Of a stretch of DNA of 64,000 nucleotides, positions 40,966 to 53,330 are shown in pieces. Source of the DNA: Torreya grandis (taxonomy: Eukaryota; Streptophyta; Pinopsida; Cupressales; Taxaceae). The stretch lies in contig JARHVA010004255.1 of NCBI GenBank assembly GCA_037957365.1, positions 707,001-771,000 of the forward strand. The letters are read 5' to 3'. Within the stretch, counting starts at the first letter, position 1; every line of letters starts with the position of its first letter. A program made the translations under genes and the position numbers. A model generated the notes under the pieces. That model was not told the origin of the DNA. It was given only the letters and a program-made list of their open reading frames with translations, and did no database searches.

Positions 40966-43900
40966 TGTTACATCCCAATTTCACCTGAAGAATTACAACC
41001 TTTGAATATGTGGATTATTATTGTTATCATCTAATTTTTATTACTTTAGTTTGAGATTTATGATATATAATAGTTATGGGAAAGTGACATGCTAATTATT
41101 TTACATGATGTGATGGTTGTAATTTCTTATTTATGTACATTATGGATGTATATTTATTAGTTATGCATCATTAACGTGTGTGTGTATGATGAATCAGACT
41201 AACTACTTACTTGTTACAAGGTGGATGAAAGATTGATCGTTAGATAGGATGGTGTAGATGGAATGATTGGTGGATGATATAGAAACTTCTAGTAACCCAA
41301 CACACACCATAGTAGAATAACTTATTTAAACTTTTTTGTTTGATTTAGATAGTTAATTTGTCTTTTTATTACTAATATATTTTTACTATGATAATGTTGT
41401 CGATGTTTACACTAATCTAGTTTCCTAACATAGTGACAAGTTTAAATGATATTTAGTAAATATCTTTATCTTGATTTAATGTATTTATAATCAAGGCATT
41501 GGTATAAATCTATGACTAGATGATGATAATGCTAGGATTTTTAGAACATATATGTGTGTATTGAAAGATTCTCTTTGTGGTTAAAAGTGGATTATTGATT
41601 TCACCATAGTCACATTTTTATTAAAATTTATAATGAAGTTAACTTTTTTGAGTTAATATCAATAGTTGTATTGATATCTTATAAAATTTACCTCAGCTAG
41701 AATATTTAAATGCAAGTGGCATTAGTCTTGTGTTTAAATGGAATTATTATTTAGTTTAATTGATCTTTCAAATAATAATTACCAATTATATTTAAATTAA
41801 ATAAATTTAAATATCTTAAAATACTAACTTAAAGAGACAAATACATGGATTACATGGAGGTAAGCTAGTAATGAACTAGGCTTTAAACATAAATTTTACC
41901 ATGCACAATTTATAAAAATAAATGAAACTAAAGATAAGTAGAGAGTAATATATTATTAAGAAAAATGGAAAAGCAAGGATTTTTGAATGATTAAATAAAT
42001 AAATGGAACTCATATTTAAGTCTTACTAATTGATTACAAATGCAATGTTAGAAGAAATGTTTTAGAAAATAGATTTTTGCATGGAAAAAGGGAATATTTA
42101 AAAAGATGAATTTATAATAAGGTGAAAAAGGAAAGGTGAGGCATGAACTAGTATGGAATTAGAGGAAAAGATGGTAAGGTATCATGGAGGTGAGATAAAA
42201 TAAAATAAAAATTAGTGATGAAATATAGAAGAGAAACGAAGCAAGATAGAAGATAAGCAAAGGAAAGAGAAGAATAAAGAATGAAATAAGGTAAGGAGGA
42301 AGCAATAGGATGTTATAGGAATAAAGAAGGTTAGTATTATTTTAAAAATCCATGTAGATGTTTGTATAATTGATCTGCATACATAAAATTAATTATGCCC
42401 ACACAATAATAAATAGAAGACTAATTATATAAAACAAACCATAATTAATTAGTGATTTGCAAATATGTATTATAAACTGAAAAAAAATCTAAACTTGTGT
42501 ATTTGTACAACTAGATGCCTCTTTCAGATATTTAGATCTAATTGAATAAATTGAGAATCATTGGGTTTTATATCTTTTGAAAATTATAATCTAGAAATTA
42601 TTCCTTCACCATTATTTCTAAAAAGATTTTTGGTGGTTACTAGTTTTCCATAATGCTAATTAAGGAGTGGGGAAAGTAGCTTATCAATGTTCAAAGAAAA
42701 GATGACACCAAAAATGGGAAGAAATTTGAAATATTAATATACATAAGGAATAATCTAAATTTTTAGTGCATTTTTGGACCTAATGTCCACATAGTTTGAT
42801 GATAGATAAATGCACAATAAGAAATTTTGATAAAACTAGTTAAAACTAAGATGGGATAACTAGTTGGAACCATGTTAAGTCATTGGTCATAATTCTAATG
42901 ACTATTGAACTTTACAATCCATATTTGTATTTTTTTAATTACTTATGAAAGCAACTAAAGTGTATGAGGGTATTCATATAGAAATATATCTATATATGGA
43001 TTTGGGAATTCATATAATTATATAACTTGCATAGGTGCATTAGGTCATATGCCTATATCTAAAGTAATATATTTATAATAAGATATAATATTATGAGAAT
43101 TAGGAAAAATACAGTCATATGAATATTATCTATTGAGTTATGTTCATATGAGGTATAACTTGATTTAGAGTTATCAGATATTATAATAACTCTTAGTGAT
43201 AAAAACTTATGTTTGGTTTGTAATATGAGAATATTAGTATGTTCAAATATTTAGACATTATTAGCATTTAGTAGTTAATCATGAGGTTCATATATAAGCT
43301 ATGTTTCTTTTAAAATATAGAATGTAGTTTAAATGTAGGGTATAACCTACACTTGCTTAATTATTATGTATGTTTATGAGTTTGGTTGTTCATTATTGAT
43401 TAGAGTGCTCATGCACAATGAGCTATGATATTATGGGATGTCATAAAGAGTTTTAATATGAAAATTTAAAACTAAATGCATGTTATACATGGATGGTACA
43501 TACATTAAATGTTATGTCTTGACCCACACCTATGTAAGTGTATTTATGTTGGTTTATTTGAATAGTATGTTTTGTGGCATTTAGTAAGACATTATGTATG
43601 TGTGCATACAAGCTTGAGAGTGTAAAGAATTCTAGGTTAGACTTTTATGTTTTGTGTAAGCTATGACTTGGGTTGTTATATCTAGTTTCTTGAATAGAAT
43701 ATTATGGTTTTATGTATTTAAGACTGATTTTGGAAAACTAAAAGTTATGTTTTAGAATACTAGACTATCGTAATATGGGTTATCATGGGGTGTAGTATGT
43801 TTAGAACTTTTTTTTATAGGTAGAATCTACAGTTAAATGTGTATTTTACCTAGGTGGTACAAACTATAGACATTATTTCTAGTATGGGTTAGATAATAAT

Positions 43901-44705
43901 GTAAGATTCATTCATACATTGATGAAATAAATGTATACTTTGATTACTCCTATGTTTAACTTGTGTTTTGATATGATTTCTAATAGGATGTAAATTGTAT
44001 GAATATTTGGGTTACATTATGTATAATGATACATTATCATTTTATGTATATGATTTACATTTTGGTGTAATATATTGCAATAGAAAGGGTTTTCTATGAT
44101 AGACTACATGTTTAGTTTTAGAAATCATCCAACACAAGGGTACTTGCTTGTTTTCCTAGTTTTTTGGTTTGTCACTACCTTCTCATCTATAAATGGAGGG
44201 ACATTCCCTGATGGGATTAATGTGGTGGATCATTGGTCTATGGCTAGTGTGAAAAATCATTTAGATGATGCTCTCCCTCCCCATAATAGTACTACTTTGG
44301 TGGTGACTCTTGATATTTCCATAGATACTGGAGAGATTGAGGAACTAATGCTCTAAGGAGGCTTATATCTTATTATTTTACATCATATATATTTTTTTGA
44401 TTATTTAAAACATTATCATGTAGAATTTTAATTACCTATCTAGTATGGATGGATAGCAGTGGCTTTGTATTTGTACTGGTAGTGGTTAGCTATTTGTAAT
44501 TACTATTTATGATTGTATATTAATGTGTTTCCATATATTGATACTATTCAGTGTCTATTATATGTCATGTGATTATTTTTAATTATTAATATTGGATTAT
44601 TTTCATATGATCACTGCTTGATTCTCATTTTTTTATCTATTTATAATTTGCGTTTATTAAAAAAAATCACATATTTTCTAGTCAGCACCCAACAAGGTTG
44701 TTACA
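40966..44705 (+). repeat. Element B 3' LTR (3,740 bp)
   Basis: Starts TGTTACATCCC and ends GGTTGTTACA, followed by AAATC. It lacks about 800 bases relative to the 5' LTR, with a junction at about 42,594. Short CTA/AAAT-type matches at both breakpoints of the longer copy suggest deletion by illegitimate recombination. Confidence 0.93.
44096..44356 (+). pseudogene. Small frame in element B 3' LTR (86 codons)
   Basis: The frame has a hydrophobic N-terminal part (YLLVFLVFWFVTTFSS) that could be a signal or membrane segment, then GGTFPDGINVVDHW, LPPHNSTTL and an acidic end with terminal ELML. The partner frame at 38,075-38,287 shares the stop and about half the residues. No family is recognised. 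It may be a leader-like LTR ORF or chance. Confidence 0.35.
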
Positions 44706-44710
44706 AAATC
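44706..44710. other. Target-site duplication of element B, right copy (AAATC)
   Basis: Identical to 34,033-34,037. The single-copy form is seen as GGAAATCAAAGG near 55,626 in the uninterrupted LTR of element C. Confidence 0.88.
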
Positions 44711-46380
44711 AAAGGTTACATATACAATAGGTGGGGATAAGTACCTTTGGAATGATTATAATTAAATTTAGGTGATGATGGTTTTTTTCTTCATGTGATG
44801 TATGAAATCACCCCTAGTTACCTTTCTTGAAAATAATAAGTCCCATAATAGGTCAATACATGGCACTACCCTGGGTTTGGCTACTACAAAATGCAATCCT
44901 TATAACTTAAGGGGGAGTAAGTATATATCTAATTATATCTATATTGATTTAAAATTATGTTTGTATTTATGGGAATCAACCTTTTCAATTATATCCCATA
45001 GATTTGAGTAGTTGGAATACTTATCATTAAATATTGTATAATAAAAAATGGTGTTTATGTACTTGATAGAGTCTTTAATTGAAAACTTGCATGTTTGTTA
45101 GGCTCCCATGAATGTCTTGGATGATGAAGACATTTTTAGTTTACTAATATCATAGGGTTCAAGTTATTTAATTTAATGGATTAGATATTTTGTATGCACT
45201 TCAAAATTTGAACACATGTATCTAGTGATTCAAGTTCTCAAGGATGCAAGCTATCTTGGGGTTGTTTTTGATTAATGGTCATGATGTTCACTTTCATTTC
45301 ATTGATATAGATTTTTTAATTCAATTTTAGTCTTTGTACCATTAATTTATAATGTCTCTAAACTTTCTTTACTCATTCAATTTGAACTTTGCCACTTTAT
45401 TTTGGTATGTATGCCACATAAACATTATATACATTATGAGGAATGCCATGTTAATGCCTTTGAAAAGTGTCCTCTTATCACTATTTAAGATTTAATTTAG
45501 TTATTCCATAGATTATTTTGGTATTTGGGAGTCAGAGATTATGTTAAAATAGTGTCATCCCAAATTGATACGAAGTAAACACATCTTGCAAACAAATGTT
45601 TTGAGGGCCAATGGCTAACATCTTTTGAAAATGATGCAAGGGTTTCCTTTTATAATGGCCAAATTTAAAATCAAAAGTTCTAAACACTTTAATTAAATAC
45701 TAAAAAAATAGAAAAGACTTTCTAAACCAATAGTTCCAAAGACCATATTATGACTACCCAATTCAAACCATTTCACTAAAGACCAAAAATGTGGTCGAGA
45801 CTTTCTAAACCAAGATTTTTGAATACCATATTCCAAAATATTCCTATGATTATTTTTTTCAAACTTTTTCACCAAAGACCAAACACTAGCCACTTCTACT
45901 AAAGTGTGAAATTTGTGAAGACCAAAATCCTAAAGAGTAGACACACGATGAACATAAATTTTGAGGACATGCATACATGGTGAATAAAGTTGTAAAGACC
46001 CAACCTGATAATAAAATTTCTAAACAAAACCTATGAAAAAATTTCTAAAGAATATTTTTTCAAAGGTTAACATAAGTATGAAGGTTCAAAGAATGTCAAA
46101 AATTGACTCTTGAACAAAATTTATGAATACCAATTTCTACAAAGCCCAAGAATTTATAAACTACGTATGTTCTAAAAATTTATGTATTTGCAAAACTTAT
46201 GAAGAATATTAATAAGTTAATATAAATAAGCAAAACATGTCTATTTGTATTTACTAAATAGTGAATTTATGTGTAACATATAAAACTCTATGAAAGAATA
46301 TTTCCAAAATAAGCCTAGACCTTTTAGATTATAGTGGGTCCCTATTCAAAAATAATAATGGGGGTATGTTTAATACAATT

Positions 46381-47450
46381 AATGATGACTCACATGGGGA
46401 ATAATCCTGAGTATTTAATAACTCAGAACCTTTGGTTAGCAAATTCAAATCAAACATAAACTATTTCACAAGATAATAATTAAATATAAAATATGAAAGA
46501 CTCCAAATAACTGCATAAAATATACTTGCCTTGATCATACCCTAAATCTATGTGGGAGGAATTGATTTTATTTTTACCCTTATTGTGAGTATTTTATAAA
46601 AGACTTGGGATAATTGTAGGTTTCATTCTGGTTTTCTTGAAAATATATTTAAAATTGGGAAGCTTGGGCATACTCTACTACTAGCCAAACATCTATAGCC
46701 CCAAAAGAAAAAATTTGGTTCCTCATCTTTCCTCCTCCTATATGTTTTCATGATGTATGATAAATTTATATTATTTCATCATGTGAAGCCTTGATCAACT
46801 TTATATTTTCTTTAGGTTTTATTGATCACTATTTTAGGATGCATTAATCCTCATTTTTCCATTTTTTAGAATTTAGTTAGAATAAGAATAATAAAAACCA
46901 TAGTGAGTTGATATATGTGAGGGAATAATTTTATCATATTGTCCCTACCATATACATTCATATTAATGATTATTACCTCAAACAACTAATAAAATGACAA
47001 GTGTTCTTGATCTAGTGAAAATGAAATGATATTATAAATTTGTGTGGAGTAATTAAAGTAGCCTTTATATACATGACAAAAGTATTTGATGGTAGTATGA
47101 CCATGATTAGTTTTTTATTACATACCTAAATTCCAAAAATATTAAACACAAGGGTGTAAGATATGCAAGCAAACTAATTTTTGTGTTTTGATTTATGTCC
47201 TTCCCACACTAGTTCTTTCTATTAGAACCTTTACCACATATTAAACACTTAACTTTAAATATGGATAAGAATTATAATGGATTTGGTACTTTATTGAGTA
47301 TACTATAGGAAGTCAATTAGATTGTCATAAAATGAGAGACATCTAATCTAGAAAACAAAGAACTAAAATAGCGCAAGTAACATGCTAAAAATAGGAAACA
47401 TTAATCTAAAAATTAGGGAAACTATCTATGAAAGTAGTAAATCTATTCTA
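46381..47450 (-). other. Element C 3' untranslated region between pol and LTR
   Basis: No coding similarity. It lies between the integrase end and the 3' LTR. A clear polypurine tract is not visible next to 46,380; the nearest G-rich run on the minus strand is weak, probably through decay. Confidence 0.45.
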
Positions 47451-48640
47451 CTTCTACCTTTACCATAATACTCATTGTTACTTAGGGACATCTCCAGATG
47501 GTATAACCATGAAATATTAATTTAAAAATTGTCCACTTAATGGATATGGAAATTTTTTACCTTAGAAGTCCCTTAAATAAAAAGCATTCTTACCTAGGAT
47601 CTCCAAAATCTGATAAGGTTCAATCCATAATGGGATAAACTTGTTATGTTTTCATTTTTTATGTGTCCCAATATAAGCACCAGGTCAACTATTCTAAATG
47701 TTTTAAATATTTTTCTTCTATTAAACCACCTTTTTACTATGTCCTAATGTTTACTAGAATTTTATAATGCTTTAGTCCTTGAATCTTCCATCTATATTAT
47801 GTCTAATAATCGAGACTCCACTTTTTCATTTGGTTCCATGTAGTCCTTCATAAATCGATATGTTATAATTTTAAGCATGATTGGGAAAACTAGTTTTCAT
47901 CCATATACTAGTAAGTAAGGCAAATCCTTGAGGGCCTACTTGTATCTTGTTTAATCATCCCATAGTAAATAGTTTAGTAGATTATGTCACTCTCTAGTTT
48001 TATCTATTAATAACTTTTTGGTAGCATCAATCAGGTTTTTTTTAATTTAGCCAATCTTTTTCTTTATGTGTAATGGTTAGAAGATGACTTGATGGTTATT
48101 TTATTATCATGGGCCCATTAAATGAATTCAACTGACTAAAATGATTCCCCATTGTTATAATTAAGGAAATAAGATTACCAAATCTTGTTGTGATGTTTTC
48201 CTCCATAAATTTGATTATGTCTCATGCTTTGGAATGCCTTATAGCTAATACTTTAGTCCATCAAGTATAATAATCTATTATATTTATTAAAAATTTATGG
48301 CTATTTGAATAATTGGGTTTAATGACACTAACATATTCTAATCCCCACTAAGCGAATGGTCTTCCTTTAATAATAGGCTGTTACAACATTGTTGCAAGTA
48401 TTTAAAGTTTTTCCAAAACTTAGCATTCATGGAATTTTCTTACATGTACATGTGTGTACTTAAAGACTATTTGATATTAATATCCCATTCTAAGGATTTT
48501 ATGGGCTATGTTGTTTCCATAGGGATGGAGACTACCTATCATATGGTGTAGGTTTTATACAATTTATGTAGCTTCTTCTCATGATAAGCATCTCAGGTAT
48601 ATTCCTTCATAATTTATACTATATATAATATGCTTTACAA
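47450..48640 (-). pseudogene. Element C integrase remnant
   Basis: In minus-strand order: a zinc-binding region with HPYGNNIAHKILRMGYYY and VRKFHEC (one Cys lost); GRPFA-stop-WGLEYVSVIKP; the catalytic core start (LINIIDYYT, matching TDYFT); FMEENITTRFG then IITMGNHFS (ITDNG…FS, with the second Asp changed); the LL…LLW helix; and a C-terminal VDLVLILGHIKNENI (matching GDLVL). Stops fall mainly at Gln or Trp positions. An intact integrase would insert the cDNA copy; this one is dead. Its position after RT/RNase H identifies Ty3/gypsy. Confidence 0.85.
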
Positions 48641-48899
48641 TCATATAATGAACATATTTGAGACTCTAGGATCTCCTTTGTTATCTATTGAGTTTCAGAG
48701 AATAAGTACATGTGATCAAATATTGAATAATATCAATATACCAATCTCCTATAGATACTTTGGTTTCAAAAACCTCTTCAATGGTGATGCATGGGTCAAG
48801 CTCAGTCATAATCTAAATAATTCCCTAAACTTTAATAATCTTAGTAGTATTTATTTCTATGTCTAACTCTTATAATTTTGATATCTATTTCCCTATACA

Positions 48900-50260
48900 C
48901 TCTCCCAGTTCATTTTTTCCTAAAGTGAGCTTGACAACAAGGTCTAGCATAATGGTGATGGTCTTATGCCTCAATCTATAGAGTTAAAATTTATTTATTG
49001 ATTTGACAAGGGAAAATATTTGCTTATCAGTCATGGAATACCTAAGATCTACTTATTTTAAGTTTTTTTCTCATGAATGCAATAGGATGTTCAATTTGAT
49101 CTTTCCTCTAGGTAAGCATGGTGGTAATGGTCTATTCTGAAGTAAATTGGTACAATAATAAATATTTAGTTAAGTCTAGACTTAGCATCATAGGGACCTT
49201 ATATATTACATCTTTGATGTAGAAAAAATAATTTTAGTGCTCTAGTGTACGTTCTGATTTACAATATTTATATAGTATTTCATTTAAATGTATAAGGATT
49301 TCTATAAGTCTTGATGTATATTACCTCATGAAATTTATCTTTCCAAAGAAAGACTTTAACTCCTTATTTTTGTTTATAAATGCAATCTTTGATATCCACT
49401 AAATTCCATTTGGGTCAATTATAATTACTTATTTGGTGATGATGTGACATAAGATCTTATCCTTAGTAATGCCAAATATGCTCTTCTTGGGGTTTAGTGA
49501 GATGATAAACCTTATACATCTTTAAAATATTTATTGTAGATGTCCTACATGATCATTTCTATTTTTTTTTATAAAATAGAGAGGTTGTCCATGTAAATAA
49601 TTATGAATTTAACTATTATCCCTTAGAATTCATGGTACATTTCTCACTAAATGTTATCTCTTATATTAATAAGGTAAAATGACATCCTCTTGTATACATA
49701 CATACCCCATTTTATGCTAAATTTTGTCTTCATTTTGTCTTTTTATTAAACCAACACCTAGTTATATCCTAAAAATATATCCAAGAAGGACATCATTCCT
49801 GAACCACTAATTATCTATATCTCTTCATCCAAGGAAATAAAAGTATAATTATATTTCACATAATCCTTATTTAGGTTTATAAAATAAACACAGTATAATT
49901 TACAAAAAAAATTCTTATTGACTTTTACTAAGTTGGTAACCTAGGTATAATGCATGATAGGTAAAACTATTTTGCATTTGAAAACAATTTCACTTATTTT
50001 TCAATAAGAGGCTCTAGGAAAAGATTTATTAGCCTTTGTATTTTCCTAAATGGCTTGTGGTCTAGATACAATGAGATTTTATGGGTGATAACCATAGGGT
50101 TAAAAATATTCAAGTCTACATATGCCCACACAATTACATTTGTATACTAGATGACTAAATCCTTCACCCTTTATCTTTCTTCTAGAGTGCAGTTAAGGCC
50201 AATGTTGACATAGTGCAGATCATACTCATCTCCTAAATTCTCCTTTTTAAACTCAAATTC
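48900..50260 (-). pseudogene. Element C reverse transcriptase and RNase H remnant
   Basis: RT N-terminal region at about 50,060-50,210: LEERQRVKDLVI and the DVFAWSYEDM-like VIVWAYVDL. SFLDIFLGYN (FLD..SGYNQ motif) is near 49,790. FSIKWGMYVYKRMSFYLIN (WGTY.Y.RMPFGL.N) follows. The catalytic motif YMDN, for YxDD, is encoded at 49,584-49,595. ISLNPKKSIFGITKDKI and the HIITK block follow. RNase H is marked by EHPIAFMRKKLK at about 49,060-49,092. Frames are broken by many stops. In an intact element this enzyme copies the RNA into DNA. Confidence 0.9.
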
Positions 50261-50559
50261 ATTTATTTTTGGTTGTATTTTTTTGTTTTTCTTGAGGATC
50301 CAAATCAAATACCATTTCCAAATAAACCATTCCTAAAGTAAGTTAGTTTTCTTTCAACTAAATGACTCTTCCCAATTCCTTTTGGCATAAATAACGAATT
50401 TAATTAGCATCAATAATTTGAGACATTATCTTGTATTATTAAATAATTGGATGATATTATGGTCATCACCAAAGACTTGTAAATTTTATATGTTATCAAA
50501 AGAAAATGGATAATTTAATACCTCAATGGAAAAGCTCTTTACCTTGGACTCATGTAAAA

Positions 50560-51010
50560 TTTCTATATTGGCAATTGAAGTAGCTAGTTAACTAGTAGCC
50601 TAATTTTATTCTCTAGGAATAAATACTATATTTAAATCTTCAAAGGACTCAATTAAATACCAAGATCTATGTTTGTAACTCTTTATGTATGATAACTTGC
50701 ATTGGTATTCATTTTTTATTTGATTGATTACCAATTTTGAATCTCCATAGATTAGCAATTGTTTGACATTATTTTAAAGAGAAAATTACAATCCCAAAAT
50801 TAGTGTCCCATACTATGATATATTTTTGGTGTAAGTGAACTATAATATGTATGATAATAGGTATTTATTACCTTTAGATCAACCAATTTGACACCAATTC
50901 CTCATCATTACTTGGATATTTTACTATCAAAATGGACAAAATGGAGAGCCCATAATTGCCAATGTTTTTGGACTTCTGATTCCTTCACCTAATACTTTTT
51001 GGTAAATTTA
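50560..51010 (-). pseudogene. Element C archaeal-type RNase H domain remnant, upstream of RT
   Basis: YGTLILGL, then LLIYGDSKLVINQIKNEYQC, then YIKSYKHRSWYLIESFEDLN, then IVFIPRE and LATSIAN match the archaeal-type (second) RNase H of plant Tat-like Ty3/gypsy polyproteins (EYEALILGL…FGDSELVVRQV…Y…VW.L…F…IPRE.N..AD.LA). It is encoded 5' of the RT and is followed by a linker with VFGDDHNIIQLF, as in some plant polyproteins I know from memory. In the Tat/Ogre elements usually described it follows the RNase H instead. The conserved Glu of EYEAL is lost here. Confidence 0.8.
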
Positions 51011-53330
51011 TAAATCCCAAAGTTAGGATGTTTGTATCTTACCTCTTCGTTATTAGTATTGTACTCTATGATGGGTTGTTTTACTCTTGGTTTTTGATTT
51101 ATTAGAATATGGTTTTTAATACTTTTCCATGGGAAACAAATATGAGAGAATTATGTTTCTACATACCCTTTAAACATCTTGGACTAGTATCTACTAAGGA
51201 GGAGGAGTCTGTATCCTTCTAAGATTTCCAACACAAGTATATCAAGGATCATTTATACACATGTATCATATTCTACTTAAATTTGTACATAATTTAGTTA
51301 TCCTACTATAGGCACCACTATCTTTTCTAGATTTGAAACCATCCTCTTTGATGGGATTATCATCAATCCAAGATTTTACATAATGGAAGTTTACATCATA
51401 GTATCCAAATATCTAAAATAAACTAAAAAATTATTAATGTGATTTTAAAATTCTCTAATAGTTAATAAAAAATGAGGAACTTCTAGTTTATTATTGTATT
51501 TAACATTTGTATGAGTAGTCTTTATTTTCTCTACAATAAATTTTCTTGTAATAGACATCCATAATAGGTCTTTTTGTATATTGATTTGAGTAAATTTATG
51601 AATAATGACATTGGATTTAATCTTATTCATATCTTAAACAATGTAGTACCCTCATTTACTTTGTTCCTCCTTATTTTGGGGTTGTTCATTCCCTTTTACG
51701 AGAGATGGATTATTATCACCCCTTAGATTTGGTAGAATATTGATATTATTTAGAGGAATAGACATTATGAAGGGATGATTTTTCCTTAGGTTATAATTTC
51801 CCTTTTGGTACTACTAGAATGTATGTATCTCATCAAATTTACCCTCCAGTTCATTTTTATCATTACTTTGGAAAAGAGACTCATGAGTTTTAAATACCAT
51901 GGTAGTGTCTGAGGAACTATATTCAAGGTATAACTCTAATGGGTTGTTCATCAAATCCTATCTCACCATCTCCATTTGGAATATTTCAAATGAAGTAAAA
52001 AATTGTACACATTCAAGTTCACTATGTTGTGATTTATTAAGAACTCTACACCAATTGGGTAGTGCTATTTCTACTATATTGATTTCTAGCAACTTATTAG
52101 GCTGTTGTTACTATACAATATTTGTAGATTGATTAAAATGTTTGTTATATATTTAAAACCCAAAATTTTGGTTATTATTTTAGATAATCATTACCCATAT
52201 TCCTTTGCATGCTTAATAATCCATTACTCAAGTTTTGGACTATTATTTTTAGAGAATCTAATTATGTTTTGGTAGAATTAGCACCCTATATAATTATAGT
52301 ATTAGATGGAATTGAGTGTTGGTTATGGTGATGCCCATTAATCTATACATGATTGTTAATGTATCCATAATTATGATTTGGTGTATGTTTCATCAAGGGA
52401 GATACTGCATACAATTAATTCTATTTGAATTTAGGAACATTTTGATTCACACAAGGGACTTGATTCATAACTAGGAAACTAACATTGATATTTGGGGTGC
52501 TTAGTACTTGAGGATTTAGACATCTGTAAATATTGATAGCTTCTTCATATGATAATTTTAGAGTGTTGGGAAAAGGGTCTCTTGACATGAAAACTATAGT
52601 TATTGGATCCAAGTCATTCTTATACATATCCAAGGCTAAAACATCAACTAGTTTGTTTGTTGGACTTAGCAAGGTGTACATCTTCTAAAATCTTGCATTG
52701 AAATCCCTAATTAGTTGATTAGGCTCCATCTTCATATTGGTGAAATGTTGATACATTAATCTAGGATTGGTAAATTATTCAAATTGGGAAAGATAAGTGA
52801 TTTAACATGCATTTCAAGAAATAATTGAGTTACCTTTAAGATTTAGACACCAATCATAGGTAGCATCCTATAATTTAAATGGTAAAATCTTGCATGCAAC
52901 ATATTCATTAGTGACATTCATAAACTTCAAATAATATTTTAAATACTTGATATGTTCCTCTATAGTTCTTCCTCTTAAACTACACATCCCCTATGACATC
53001 AATAGTATGTCCAATTAACCAAGGTGGTTGTGCCACAAGATGATTTATTAGATGGATATTTCTTACTAGAGAGGTGTCTTGACCTAAGGTACTATGGGAA
53101 TATCCAATAAACATATAGGACTTTGATGTATAGACAAATGTGAAACTAAAAGACTATCTTTGGCCATGGACTTGGTAGCTCTCTTGAGTTTCTCTAGTGT
53201 AAATCAAACATAGGGTATAACATCTCACTAGGGAAAGCACATAAGTGGCCTTCCTTGTAGTTTCAACTTTTTCCTTTTGATGTGGGTCTTGTGAAAACTA
53301 CCATATTTAATGAGGTATCATCTAACATTA
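51011..53330 (-). pseudogene. Element C gag (and protease region) remnant
   Basis: The capsid-like part at 52,421-52,990 reads DWCLNLKGNSIIS, YQHFTNMKMEPN, FNARF, then MYTLLSPTNKLVDVLALDMY, and fits plant Ty3 gag (W…F…L.Q…S…F…RF). The stretch 52,421-52,681 is open for 86 codons. A CCHC knuckle at 52,009-52,050 reads CRVLNKSQHSELEC, with the second Cys changed to Leu but CX2CX4HX4C spacing kept. Between about 51,050 and 51,900 the frame is still protein-like (VKGNEQPQNKEEQSK), but I cannot point to a DTG protease motif. In an intact element gag packages the RNA. Confidence 0.75.

Larger units (their letters stand above)
34038..44705 (+). mobile_element. Non-autonomous Ty3/gypsy element B (LARD-like), nested in element C
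   Basis: 10.67 kb with LTRs at 34,038-38,740 and 40,966-44,705 and only 2.2 kb of interior. It has a perfect 5-base target duplication AAATC, a tRNA-Met primer-binding site at 38,743 and a G-rich polypurine tract before 40,966. The interior lacks gag, RT and integrase core; only a C-terminal chromodomain remnant (40,762-40,857) shows descent from a chromovirus. Both flanks align with continuous sequence at about 55,600-55,660 in the other LTR of C (…CACTCTATGGAAATCAAAGG), a preserved empty site, so the boundaries are secure. It would need proteins from another element to move. Confidence 0.93.
28196..45133 (-). pseudogene. LTR-embedded long ORF, copy 1 (split by insertions F and B)
   Basis: After removing F and B the frame spans about 3.81 kb (about 1,270 codons). 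Start: ATG at 45,131-45,133 in AAAAATGTCT, giving MSSSSKTFMGA, then SIKDSIKYINTIF and NYSNLWDIIEKVDS. Middle: GDY-stop-IYLDYTMIMVVGHK (33,419-33,472), YSLASLPHRD-stop-DP (stop at the Trp of D), YEPYDHELLFLN. Then a charged helical stretch at 28,500-29,000 (ADFDQLLQKDLSKFK) and a Ser/Thr/Pro tail (NKAKATPTISNLTSISTLPP) ending at TAG 28,196-28,198. The same order and ends occur at 59,017-62,880 and, with a deletion, at 56,052-54,382. Stops are mostly TAA/TAG/TGA at Gln or Trp positions. The protein family is not recognised; the pieces do not look like gag, protease, RT or integrase. Confidence 0.7.
27388..46380 (-). repeat. Element C 3' LTR (interrupted by F and B)
   Basis: Segments 27,388-28,540, 33,135-34,037 and 44,711-46,380 align with 53,541-57,695 in order. 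Segments 28,540-30,260 and 32,717-33,135 are missing from that copy but match the LTR of element D at protein level. The inner end (…TATGTTTAATACAATT) borders the pol 3' untranslated region. The outer end near 27,388 is set by alignment with D and is good to about 10 bases. Confidence 0.8.
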
